DNA of 64,000 nt from Manduca sexta (Eukaryota > Arthropoda > Insecta > Lepidoptera > Sphingidae): positions 7,242,913-7,306,912 of the forward strand of contig NC_051131.1 of NCBI RefSeq assembly GCF_014839805.1, written 5' to 3'. Made by a program: the position numbers and the translations under genes. Below the pieces are notes generated by a model. The model was not told the origin of the DNA, searched no databases, and saw only the letters and a list, made by a program, of their open reading frames with translations. Of the stretch, positions 12,001-22,200 are shown piece after piece. Within the stretch, counting starts at the first letter, position 1. The number at the start of each line of letters is the position of its first letter.

Positions 12001-13614
12001 ACTTAATTAAATTAGGTATTTGACAACGAAATTATATAAATTTCAATGTGATTACATATCTTACGCACCTGTTGTTGGAAGTGAGTTAAAATTTGGCGTC
12101 TTGCGTCCAGCACAGCACTATGCTTTCCGGTAATAAGAAACGTCAAGCTGCCATCCTTGCTGGTTGATATTTCAATATGAGCTCCAGTCTCCTTGGTAAT
12201 CGCCTGGCAGGTCCGCAAAGATTCGCCTTCACCGAAAGTGTTAGCGTTGTCTAGTTTTCTTTCTTCATATGGCACATGGAAAACCTAAAAATAAATCAAT
12301 AATCAAGAACTAAGACAAGAAGATTATATAAACGTCCAACTTATAAAGAGGTAAACCCACAAAATAAAATAAGTTATTATAACACATCAAACTAATAAAT
12401 AATGGCGGCGATAGCCTAGTTGGGTGTTGAACGGACTGTCGAGACGAATGTTCGCAGGTTCAAATCCAAAGAGCACACACCTCTGATTTTTCTAAAATCA
12501 TGTGTGTATTCTTTGTGAATTTATCGTTCGCTTTAACGGTGAAGGAAAACATCGTGAGGAAACCTGCACATCTGAGAAGTTCTCTATAAGAATTTCGAAG
12601 GTGTGTGAAGTCTACCAACCCGCACTAGGCCAGCGTGGTGGACTAAGGCCTAATCCCTCTGAGTAGTAGAGGAGGCTCGCGCTCAGCAAGTGGGCAAGTA
12701 TATAATACAGGGCTGATATTATTATTATAAACTAATAAATAGCTTAACGAAAATAAGTTATAAACTTTACAGTATAATTTAGTTTGACCATAGGATCAAA
12801 CATCCATGTTGTGGATTAATATAATATAGACTAATTTTTATTTCAGAAAAATACTTTGTGGGACTTTTATTTCAGGAAAGGCTTTCCACTTGGAACTGCG
12901 TGCACACCTCGTAATGTATAAAATAATCATTGATGTCAATAAAACATTTAGTACTTTAATTAAGTTTGCCAGCATTTTAATTATCCAATCCAAGCAAGAA
13001 TATTCTAGTCCCAGCCATTTCTCGCTGATTAAGTCGAAACAATGTTTTATTTAAAAGTTTAACCTAAAACGATAGCCAGAAATGCAAATAAATACATTAT
13101 TTTGAATTATAACTGTGACTTCTAATACATTAAATATTAATGACGAATTAACAAGTTCATAAAAATACGGCCACCTTGACTTCGGCAACTTCTATAAAAA
13201 TGCTGTCTGCACACAGTAAATATTTGTAACACAGTTTGTGTTCATACTTGTAAATCAATAAAGCAATGGTACCGATGTGTACAATAAATATCAACTGATT
13301 GATATACGTAACATAGGATATAATTGAATAACAGTTTTAAATCTACCAATTGTAAGTATGAATATTTAATGTCTAGGCTCAATGAATTTCCTAACCTGGG
13401 TATGCAGGGAAGAGCCAACCCTCAGTTTATTGGTGGCTTGTTGTATATTCCTCTGCACTGGGGGCTGGGAGTGCGGCAGAGCCGGGAACAAATCATCGTA
13501 AGCATAGGACACGTTATTCTCGTATCCAACATTATTCATTTCCTCAACATGCACAGGTATGTCAGAATGGACGGGTATCATATCGCCAACCATCATGGAT
13601 TGCTGATGCATCAT
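86..13614 (-). CDS. HDLBP/Dp1: Vigilin (multi-KH-domain RNA-binding protein), 3' end outside window
   Basis: Vigilin is a cytoplasmic and ER-associated RNA-binding scaffold that acts in mRNA translation and in chromatin silencing. Twelve coding exons with GT/AG borders: 13396-13614, 12069-12284, 11557-11763, 7543-7758, 7149-7332, 2980-3110, 2626-2809, 1425-2382, 1008-1294, 672-920, 455-592 and 86-180. About 1,027 residues are present; the human protein has 1,268. KH1 lies in exon 2, KH2 in exon 3, KH3 in exon 4, KH4 in exon 5; KH5 and KH6 are split over exons 6-8, KH7-KH9 and most of KH10 sit in the long exon 8, KH11 in exon 9, KH12 in exon 10 and KH13 in exons 11-12. GxxG loops are visible as IIGKNG, IIGKGG and LIGAGG. 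KH14 and the tail must lie left of base 86. The start is an ATG pair (MMHQQSM) at 13614; a possible 5'-UTR splice acceptor lies 12 bases upstream. Exon 8 carries a one-base frameshift (see 1466-1469). Orthology is certain; the Drosophila name is Dp1. Confidence 0.95.
1466..1469 (-). other. Apparent +1 frameshift in vigilin exon 8 (KH10)
   Basis: The reading frame of exon 8 breaks at a run of four G (plus strand), just after the KH10 residues GARIIFP. Reading one base fewer here continues KH10 with TEKDEDKESIFIIG and makes the exon end in phase 1. That is exactly the phase needed by the next exon (1008-1294), which starts with the rest of a Gly codon followed by REEQVEAA. The mismatch is therefore a single extra base, either a real lesion or, more likely, an assembly error in a homopolymer. 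Confidence 0.85.
3331..3434. repeat. Perfect inverted repeat, 50-base arms, 4-base loop
   Basis: Bases 3331-3380 are the exact reverse complement of 3385-3434, separated only by GATG. It lies in the vigilin intron between exons 5 and 6, so the pre-mRNA could fold into a 50-bp duplex. A second small palindrome follows at once. No coding content. Confidence 0.95.
3435..3458. repeat. Second palindrome with the same GATG loop
   Basis: CAGGCTACAT and ATGTAGCCTG are exact reverse complements around GATG. The unit abuts the 104-base hairpin directly, and the loop sequence is identical in both. Confidence 0.9.
4228..4378 (-). mobile_element. RTE-like LINE fragment (C-terminus of reverse transcriptase)
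   Basis: On the minus strand the segment translates to PPARWTDDL, then a short stretch, then LGEAYVQQWT before a stop and GATGATGAT repeats. This is the usual C-terminal end of insect RTE-type polymerase genes. The copy is 5'-truncated and old. Similar pieces occur near 29866, 41901 and 50664. Confidence 0.75.
4900..4985 (+). mobile_element. tRNA-like SINE fragment
   Basis: An A-box-like stretch (TACCTCGGTGCC) precedes a B-box-like GGATCGAATCCC at normal tRNA spacing, followed by GGGTCGGACAAA and no tRNA acceptor pairing. This resembles the head of a lepidopteran tRNA-derived SINE rather than a working tRNA gene. Confidence 0.5.
5287..5698. mobile_element. hAT-type MITE, 412 bases
   Basis: Terminal inverted repeats TAGTGTTGCC and GGCAACACTA. 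The flanks GTCTGGAG (5279-5286) and GTCTGGAA (5699-5706) are an 8-base target duplication with one mismatch. An 8-base duplication and a TAGTGTTG end are typical of hAT elements. No transposase is present. It is nested inside the 3795-6751 element. Confidence 0.75.
5756..6102. mobile_element. Possible second hAT-like MITE
   Basis: CAGTGTTACC at the left and a matching inverted end (GACAACACTG) at the right, with AAACTTTTT-type sequence just inside both. No target duplication is visible, so the call is tentative. Confidence 0.35.
9571..9640 (-). repeat. tRNA-derived stretch inside the hAT element
   Basis: On the minus strand, a TGGACCAGTGGTAACG A-box-like segment is followed by GAGTTCGAGCCC, a good B box. 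Spacing is tRNA-like, but the ends do not form a clean acceptor stem. It is best read as a SINE head or tRNA relic rather than an active tRNA gene. Confidence 0.5.
9797..9945. repeat. 71-base unit present twice in tandem
   Basis: The motif TTGGGATTTCCCAC starts at 9797 and 9868 and a partial third copy at 9939. Each unit ends in AATAATTTTTCATTTTTACT. It lies within the hAT element, and a related GGGAAATCCC-rich patch is present at 9340-9440. Confidence 0.7.
12402..12728 (+). mobile_element. Full-length tRNA-derived SINE with 13-base target duplication
   Basis: The head GGCGGCGATAGCCTAGTTGG plus the B-box-like AGGTTCAAATCC is tRNA-derived. The body contains AACATCGTGAGGAAACCTGC and CTAGGCCAGCGTGGTGGAC, and the tail is ATTATTATTATAA. 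The identical 13-mer AAACTAATAAATA flanks it at 12389-12401 and 12729-12741. The body is one of the commonest lepidopteran SINE types. It lies in the first coding intron of vigilin. Confidence 0.92.
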
Positions 13615-14125
13615 TTTCGTCTCCTCCTGCAGTCCTTGTCCGCGCCAAGTCGTTACAGTACTGAGGGCAAACAGTGGACACTGATTAAATACATATGTTT
13701 CATGTGTACGACATTTATTTAAACAAGTGTGTTTAGATTGTGTAAATTTTGAAGTATTCTTTCACTAATTTTGTGAGCGAGTAATATTAATTGTTAAGAA
13801 TTATAAAGGTCATCAGTTTTATATGTAAGGTAAAACCGGGACATGGCCGTGCAAGAGAAAGACCTATTAAAAAAACATTTAAACTCACTGAATTGAACAA
13901 TGTTATTGTAAGTTTATTTCGGATAAAAAAAAATACGGAAAATTAACCTATCTATATTCACGCAGAGCTCAAAGTTTTTATGACCTTTGCGTTAAATAAT
14001 TGAGTGATAAGACATGATAAGAATAAGTGTATTTTTGAGTTAAGTGGACAGTTTATTAACTAAACTTTAACATAATAATATATTTAATACGGTGCTTGGT
14101 TGTTTATACGTTTTACAAAAAAATA

Positions 14126-14188
14126 TGTGCCCCTCTACCCTGGATAACGATGAGATTTAGCCTTATCCGATAAGGGTGAGAGGGACAC
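14126..14188. repeat. 63-base imperfect hairpin
   Basis: GTG, CCCTCT, CCCT and GGATAA on the left arm pair in order with TTATCC, AGGG, AGAGGG and CAC on the right arm. There is a 4-base bulge, two small mismatches and a 15-base loop. The pairing is good enough to fold as RNA, but nothing shows that it is transcribed. Confidence 0.6.
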
Positions 14189-14798
14189 GCTGAGCATATA
14201 TGCGCATATAAAAATAAAGTAATTTGAAATATTTATTAATAGAACTAGCTCGCTCTAGCTCGGTTTGACAGGGGTACTATTATTATGTCTCAAAAATCCT
14301 ATTTGCAGTGCCAGTTTGTTTTCAGTGTCTAATATTCGCGTAACATAAGAAATCAGTTTAAGATGTTAAACTATTGTGCACAGTAATTTTATTGCCTTCC
14401 AAAACAAACTCTGACCTTCACCTCCCTAATTTACCTATCCATAACTACAGACTATACAAAAATATTGATATATACGCGAATGATAATGATTTTTTGGATT
14501 ACACTCAACACTGCATTAAATTTTAAATGTAACTATTAAAAGTATTTTATTTCATTTCCACGTTATGGAATGAGCTTAGCACTTCGAAATTACTCACTAA
14601 AAATATGTAGAGTTTAGGTTTTATCCTCCAGGGCACAAGCTCTGGGACCTAACTTACGCGCGTCTGAACCGAAATTCAGTACTTTATAAAAAAAACTTAT
14701 TTACATATAAAATACTTATTACAGTTAAAACTCTTTAGTTTCAAAAGGGCCCCAATCTCTTTGTGCTTGGGACCTTGTGGAGTAAAATGATGCTAGAT

Positions 14799-15177
14799 TA
14801 GCGGTCGGCAACAGGCGGCTCGCGAATGTTCTGCGCGGGGCCCGTGATTTTTTTGTAAATAAATCATACATCTAAATAAATTTGTTTAATAAATAGAAAT
14901 GAAAAACCAGCGACGCGTGGGAGGGGCACGGGCAGAAACGATTTTTCTACCCATAAATCCTAAATATACGTAACTATTACGGCTGTGCAACACAGTTTCT
15001 AAGTCAATCTTAAATCAGTATGTACCCATGTCAGGGAAAGATTCTTATAGTATTAGATATGATTAATTATTTCTATATACATTCGGCATCTAGAGTTAAT
15101 TTTATACGTGCGTGGCCCGACTTTATTTAACGTTGTCACTTTGTGGCCCTTGCCCACCAAAAGGTTGCCGACCGCTG
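14799..15177. mobile_element. hAT MITE, 379 bases
   Basis: Terminal inverted repeats AGCGGTCGGCAAC and GTTGCCGACCGCT, flanked by a perfect 8-base duplication TGCTAGAT (14791-14798 and 15178-15185). No coding sequence. Confidence 0.88.
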
Positions 15178-16266
15178 TGCTAGATGATAATAGTTCATGA
15201 AGGTACTTTAAAGGATAAATTGCGGTGGAAACAATTGTCAATAGTGTAATAGTATGAAAGAAGGTTGACCCTGAACATTCAGGAGGACAGGAGATTGGTA
15301 TATGTGGGTCCATTTATCCTTTTTGCACACAGAACCATCTACAATTTATGCTACTTTCAAACTTATTCCAATCGTTAATAGAAAAAAATACTTTAACATT
15401 ACTTATATAGAAGAACCGTGTTATACCGGCATTTGTTAGAGATCGGGGTGGTTTCTGTCAAGTTGGAAAACTGTAAAATAATAAATCTGAAAATCCTTTT
15501 CACTTTCGATATTTTATGTGAGACCATAGCCAAGACGCCTTTTTACAATTGTTCACACTAAAAGAATAATGAATGGTAATGACGTATCCGAACAGTCTAC
15601 CTGTCGCTAGAATATGTCATTTCTATAAATAACATTACTGTAAACGATAGTATTAAGGCGTCTAGGCTACAGTCCCTGGGGAGAGGCGACATGCACCCTT
15701 GCACGATATTAAAATAGCACACCAACCGGCACCTCTGTCAACAGATTACATCAGTTTTGCCGCTCATAAAAGTAATTCAGAGTCAAAAACAAATTTACAT
15801 ATACCTAAGCCTACCGAGGATAATATTTAGGTATGTATGACATGTAGCTTAAAAACCGCTGCAGAGTCACCATAAGAACGATTTAAGATTTCCTTTAAAG
15901 GTAAGAGTTGAGGTATATTATCCACAAAGTAATTATAATTCTAAGTATGGTAATATTATGGAGGTAAGTTTAGTTTATCAAATTGGATCTGTGATTCTGA
16001 TCAAGGTCGTATCCAACTTTGGCGCTAGAGGGAGATCACATAGTCGTGTCAAGCACTCAAGTCACAATTAGATATAATTTAATTTTGAAAATAATAGATA
16101 AGGTAAAAAAAAGGTATTTTATTAATAATGCGTTTGCCGTCAACAAAAGTATTATATTAAATTAATCAAATATTTAAAGTACCTACTTAAATAAAATCTA
16201 TATTATGACAAAAAATATATAAAAACGTTAGGGAAGTTTAACAATTTTAATTAGTGGTCCAGCTAG

Positions 16267-16303
16267 GTCCTGGACCCAGGACAAGGTGGGGGTCATGACC
16301 CCC
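16267..16303. repeat. Two adjacent short palindromes
   Basis: GTCCTGG-AC-CCAGGAC is followed six bases later by the perfect 16-base palindrome GGGGGTCATGACCCCC. The surrounding GC-rich patch, with GGATGCGCCCGTGATTC, resembles transposon end sequence often seen in Lepidoptera, but I cannot define an element. Confidence 0.6.
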
Positions 16304-19299
16304 ATAACCCCCCTCTGGATGCGCCCGTGATTCTGGTACTTCTTTCACTAATATGAAGCAACATATCCCTGAGTGCCATGGTAATAGCAATTATCTACTT
16401 TCATCCAGGAAACAGACTTTAAACCGGGTATACACTATATGTATGACTTCAATGCTTTTGTGACTAACTAATAACGGCATTGAGCGTAAATCTCGCGTAC
16501 AATATCATATTTATCGATCAACTCAAGGCAAATTTGAATATTGATAAATCGTTTCGGGTGTTGGTGCAGTAATAAGTTCACTATCATTTTATGATCACAT
16601 TCTGATTCCTTTGCATGATTTTTTTTGATAATTTATTATCATTTATTTTCTTTTATAATTAGGAATCGATTATACTATTAAAAAATTATATGTACAGCAA
16701 ATAGCCTGCGGGCGAGCTCCGAAGAATCGCGGGTGAAAGACGCACACTCCCAAATTCCAATACGAGTGCTGGCCTTATTGCGACAATACACTTATGTCGA
16801 TGTCGTATGACTGAATTTTAATTTTAATTTTGTGCCTTTAAATTTTACGAACACGCGTGGTGTTAATTAGTTGTGAATAATTTATTTTATACGAATAAGT
16901 CACTGCATTAAGTCATAACGTCAATGCCTTAAAATTCTTCCGAGCTCGCGCGTGGACTGCACATGCATGAGAATTTATAAACATCTAATTAAGTTTATTT
17001 GAATTGACACTGGCGCGAATTAACTGCCGCTGCTACGACATGACTTCGCACGCACATTAAATTCTATATTATATACGAAACTTATGCTGATTCTTAGGTT
17101 CAAAAAAAGAAAGAAATTGTTTCCACAAATATTACAGCTGTCTTTTAAGGGTAGGCTTGTTAGGTGTATATAACTTTTAAATGGTGAAGGAAAATGCCGG
17201 TCATGTAAGAAATAATTTAAGAAGTTATGTGAAGTCTATCTACTAGCTTTATGGTGCATGATGAGTCAATGTATTGTCCATAAGTGAGGAAACTCAAATA
17301 TAAACTAGAGCCATTTTATTATTTTGGAATACAAATATGAATATGCAGAAAAATTATGCAAATCAGTATCTAGGTTCATCATACTAATTAGTTTCTATTA
17401 AGTATTGTTTTTATTGCATGTTGACTAATTAGGCTTAAATATCATGTATAATATATATGTATTAACTTTAACTTAGAATCATTATAATTCAAAAAGTAGT
17501 AATTGTTGCAATTCTTATCATATTGAAATTCAGGTTCTATTTGTTCAATAGAGTGTCAGTTTTAGTGTTCTGCTCACATGGATGTATACAGACAGATCTC
17601 TATACATCCTCCAAGCCTCCTGTCCACTTATGACATTGTTTTATCTCAAGAACATGACAGCAAAAACCCTTGACACTAACTTAAGGCTAAACAAGTTCAA
17701 TAGCATGCATTGTATGACCTTTTTTCTTCTTAATAATTCTATTTGACCAGACACTTCGACAACTGTAATAACCTGTACCTATTCCAGGTTATATCAATAC
17801 AAAAAATATGATAAAATACATTTTCTCTATATTGTTTATCCAATAAGTAATAACGGCTATCATAGTGAAAGTATCAAAAAGACTTGTCGAATCAGTCGGT
17901 GACGTACTCAAGAGTATTATCAATAAAAATAATGTATAATATAATATGTAGCTAATATATTACGAGCTTAGAAATTACGCGAACAACTGTGTTTAAATAT
18001 TTTTACCAAGTATTAATATTTGTTTCAGAAAATTTGCAAAGACGTAATTTATAGTTAGATGCACAAATTTGGAAGCTAACATCCCGATTTCGATAATACG
18101 TGTCACCTTCCAGCACATTTGACGTGGAACTTGTGTGAACAATTTACAGCATTACTTACCAAATGTACTGTAGCAAATCAACCTAGAAGCTTACGCTTTG
18201 AACGCCAGGATCGTTATTACTTAGTCCTGCAAAAAAATCAGTAACAATTGCAATAAATTTATAAATAAAACAATAAAACTCTTGTAAAAGATAACTACAC
18301 ACACGTACCCAGCTGCAGTAGCGAGAGACAGTGCTGCCAACTTGTACGACGTATGTCGACAACGTCGCTGACACCTGACATTACATCACAGATAATAAAA
18401 CAAGAGAATACGAAATACCCTTGTTAAAATCCAAAAAAAATAATAAAATTACTGTGGACATTACTGTAGACTTCAAAAAATATAGAATGAAAATAATATG
18501 ATAAGTTTCCTAAGACGCGTTTTTACACTATGCAAGTGGTAGGATATTTCTATCCGACTGGATAACAACCACCAGACACAGTGCCGATTTTTGCATGGTT
18601 TTTTAATTGTATCCCTTGCAATTATCGGTGCGAGGCCCGAGCGGGTACTAAAAAAAGGTTTCTTATTTTTTTTTATATGGCTACAAGCAGTTTCTGATTT
18701 TAACAATTTCATAAGTAAGATGTTTATGGTGTGTTATAGACAAAAATAAGTATGATTTATAATCATTCGTTCACGACAAAATTCAACACGTATCTGAGGT
18801 TAGGTCATTTTGTATGGAATTACTTCCGAAAAGCTTATACAATAATTCGTAACAAAGTAGATCCGGAATGTTCTAGATTTTGAGTCTGAATTCAAATCAA
18901 AGAGAAACTACTTACTACTACGGAAAATTCAGACACAAAAATACGGATGTCTGAGCCCAGCCATAGGCCATAGACTACGTGCATAAACATGAATTATAGA
19001 ATATGATGTTGCTCTTTGTTTTTGACTATAGGTATGTACCTATAATTCAAGATTTCCGTACATATTTTGTCTCAGATATTTTGTCTAATATTCTCTTTGG
19101 TCTAATGTTTTATAACCTTTGGCTAAAATATTGATGCTCTCTGCTTTGGTAACCAAAAAAAAAAAGCTCTGCTTTGGCTCTTTGATTGACGCATTCAAAT
19201 AATAAAAATTGGAATAAAATACATATAGAAACAGTGAAAAGTGGAATTAATGCATAATTGTTTTCGTCGATTCTATTTATGCTCCTTAGGTTAGGTAAA

Positions 19300-22200
19300 A
19301 TGGACAAGATACCTAGAACACATGAAGGTAATAGAAATATTTATAAGTTTGACAGCCATATTTTGATGATGCTTTCGATTTCTAGCCTAAAAATATTTGT
19401 ATTTTATATTTATAACCAAACATAATAGCATTTATAATATATTATAAGTGTAATAATGATTCAATATTTGTATTTCTAATATTAATATGTTTAAATTATT
19501 TTCACATTAATGACTTTGTAGAGTGACATTCTGGATGGTTTGCTGCAAGTATGTATTGTATATTTTATTTCAGCCATTGAAGCTCAAATCAGAGAAATAC
19601 AATCTAAGAAAGCAGAACAACCTGAAAACGGGTCAAATAAGGGTGTGTCTCTGGGAGAGACCTATTATGACAGTGACATATACGATAATGCTGGACAGGG
19701 CGGCAAGTCCCGCTACGACGGCTATGTAACATCTATTGCTGCCAATGATGAGGTTGAAGATGATGATGTTGAAAATGTGCCAGTGGCACAGAAAAGGAGC
19801 GGCAGGCTACACAGCTCCTGCTTCGTTGCTGAATGATATAGCACAGGTTTAAGATAATATTTAATTCGGAATATCATCATTAGGAGGAGGAGGTACTGGA
19901 GTACAGTAAAGGGCACCAACATATTGTTATTTGTGAAAAATTACATTGAAATTTTTAATCAGTTAACTAAAAAAATTATAAATTAACTACATATTTAGTA
20001 CAACTGTTTCTAATACTATTTGGTATTAAAACTTCTTGTTCTTGCATAATAATATTTAATTATTCATGTAAGCTTGGTTGGATTAGATTAAACAAGGGGC
20101 AAACAACCAATGCCTCCTCCACTTTGAATAAACTGATATTTTATGCATATGGATTGTGATGCAGTAAAAATATTTCTATAAGAAAAATAATTCCATCACA
20201 AAAAAAAATCTTACAGCACCAATCATTAAATAAACACAATTTTTATTTCTAAATTACAAACACGAGAATATCTAAAAACTCATGAATAATTGTACAAACC
20301 AATTTAAAAAACAAATTGCCTGATTTTCATTTACAATTAAAAGGAAAATTAATTGATTTAAATCTATGAATAACTTAAAAATAATTTCAATAAATAATAA
20401 AAATTTCAGAGTGACAAAGATTATGATCCTTTTGCTGACAAACGAAGGCCTACAATTGCGGACAGAGAAGATGAATACCGCCAAAAAAGGCGTAGGATGA
20501 TTATATCTCCTGAGAGAACTGATCCCTTTGCAGAAGGTTTGATTTAATATTCAATTTTTTTTAATAGAGAATGTAATATTCATTATTGTAATATACAATT
20601 GTTATGTATAATGTTTTTGTAATATTATATGCTTAATTTCTCAGGTGGCAAAACTCCAGATGTTGGTTCAAGAACCTACACAGAGATTATGAAAGAACAG
20701 TATCTCCGTGCTGAAGAAACTGAAGTAAGTAACCAAAATTGATTTTAAAAATTTAAGGATTTTGGATTCCTTAATATATATAAAAGTCTTTGTTTACAAA
20801 CTTAAGCTTTTATGGATGATTAGGCAGTTTATTACAAGTACAAGAAATCATTCAAGACAGATTAGCTGTCTCTATTCAGATTTATTGTTTCCAAATTTAG
20901 CTTACATTTAGCTAAAAATTAAATGGACCCATGATCATTTTTATCCTATTTTGGTAACTACAAAAAGTCAGGTTTTATGGGTTTCATTTTTATTTCACAT
21001 AGTCTTGAAACAGTAATAAGTAACTCAACACTGCTATGGTATAAGCAACTGTTATCAGAGTTTTAGTACTTAATTTCTCAGTATGTAGTTATTATGTTAT
21101 ATAATAAAATGTCAAATATATTCAATTTTGACAATACATTGTAAAATTCATACATATGGAACCACAAATCATATATTTGTGATGTGATAAAATCATATAA
21201 TGTTTATAAACTATTAGTATATAATATGTTTTGGAAGTAGAAATACCACTGACATAAGAATTTTATCTTAGTTACGAAAAAAGCTATTGGAAAGGGTCCG
21301 TGAGGGCACCCTTAAACCTATCGCGCAATCAAATGGAGAGGCATCAAAACCAAGTGCAGCAAAAACGTAAGGGGCGTTGGGATCAAAGTTCTGAAGAGAC
21401 ACCTGTTATCAAGAAGACAGTGTCTGCCACTCCTAGTTCTCAAGCAACTCCCTCATGGGATGCGGAGGTAAGATTTTTTTTTCTATTACATATTTCCTTT
21501 CAATCCCCCATAGGATTGATGGGGATTTTCACATTATTTAGCTTCACAATGTTTATGCGGATTTATGTAAGCTTGAATGTCTATTTTGACAGACCTACAA
21601 TGTTTAGGGAGCAGCATTGGGCAAAAAGATTACAAAATGTAATCAGGATTACGATTACCAATTACTGACAAAGTAATCTCACAATTCAATTAACATTTCC
21701 AATTAAATTGTGTTGTTTGTAATTGGATTTTTATTACATTATTGTATTCTAATTGGTAAATTATTACTTTTTTGATTATGGTTACTCTTATTTCCTACGT
21801 TTGTATGTGTTTTGAGTAGGTGAAGTAATGATTTATTATGAGAAGGCGACTGTTAGACATTGAAACTAAAGTACTTAAGGATTCTTAACAATAAATTTGT
21901 CAAATTAAACAAATCTGTTGGCATAAAAAATCCATTAAGTAATTTAATTTCAATAGTTGAATACAGATGGAATTTTAGTACTCATTCAATCAGATATTCC
22001 ACAATATATGTTAATTAATATTAGACTTTAGGAAACCTATAAGAATTATATTTTAGGCACTATACTTTTAATTTAAATAAGATTTTACGACAAGTCTATT
22101 TTCAAACAACATGAATAAGTGTTGAACATACTCACGAAAGTTACGATTGTAATTGATGTTAATGTAAATGGATTATATGTAATCCCAATTACTAAACTAA

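Larger units (their letters stand above)
13627..19299. other. Intergenic region between divergent vigilin and SF3B1
   Basis: No protein-coding gene can be supported here. It should contain the 5'-UTR exons and promoters of vigilin (leftward) and SF3B1 (rightward). A good donor-like site on the minus strand (CATTTG/GTAAGT, near 18160) could end a vigilin 5'-UTR exon. Apart from the items listed separately (a 63-base hairpin, a hAT MITE, two adjacent palindromes), the sequence is AT-rich and unremarkable. Confidence 0.6.

Noticed and set aside
13324..13722. 132-codon plus-strand open frame
   Set aside because: Antisense to the vigilin first coding exon, whose N-terminus and splice phase are well supported.
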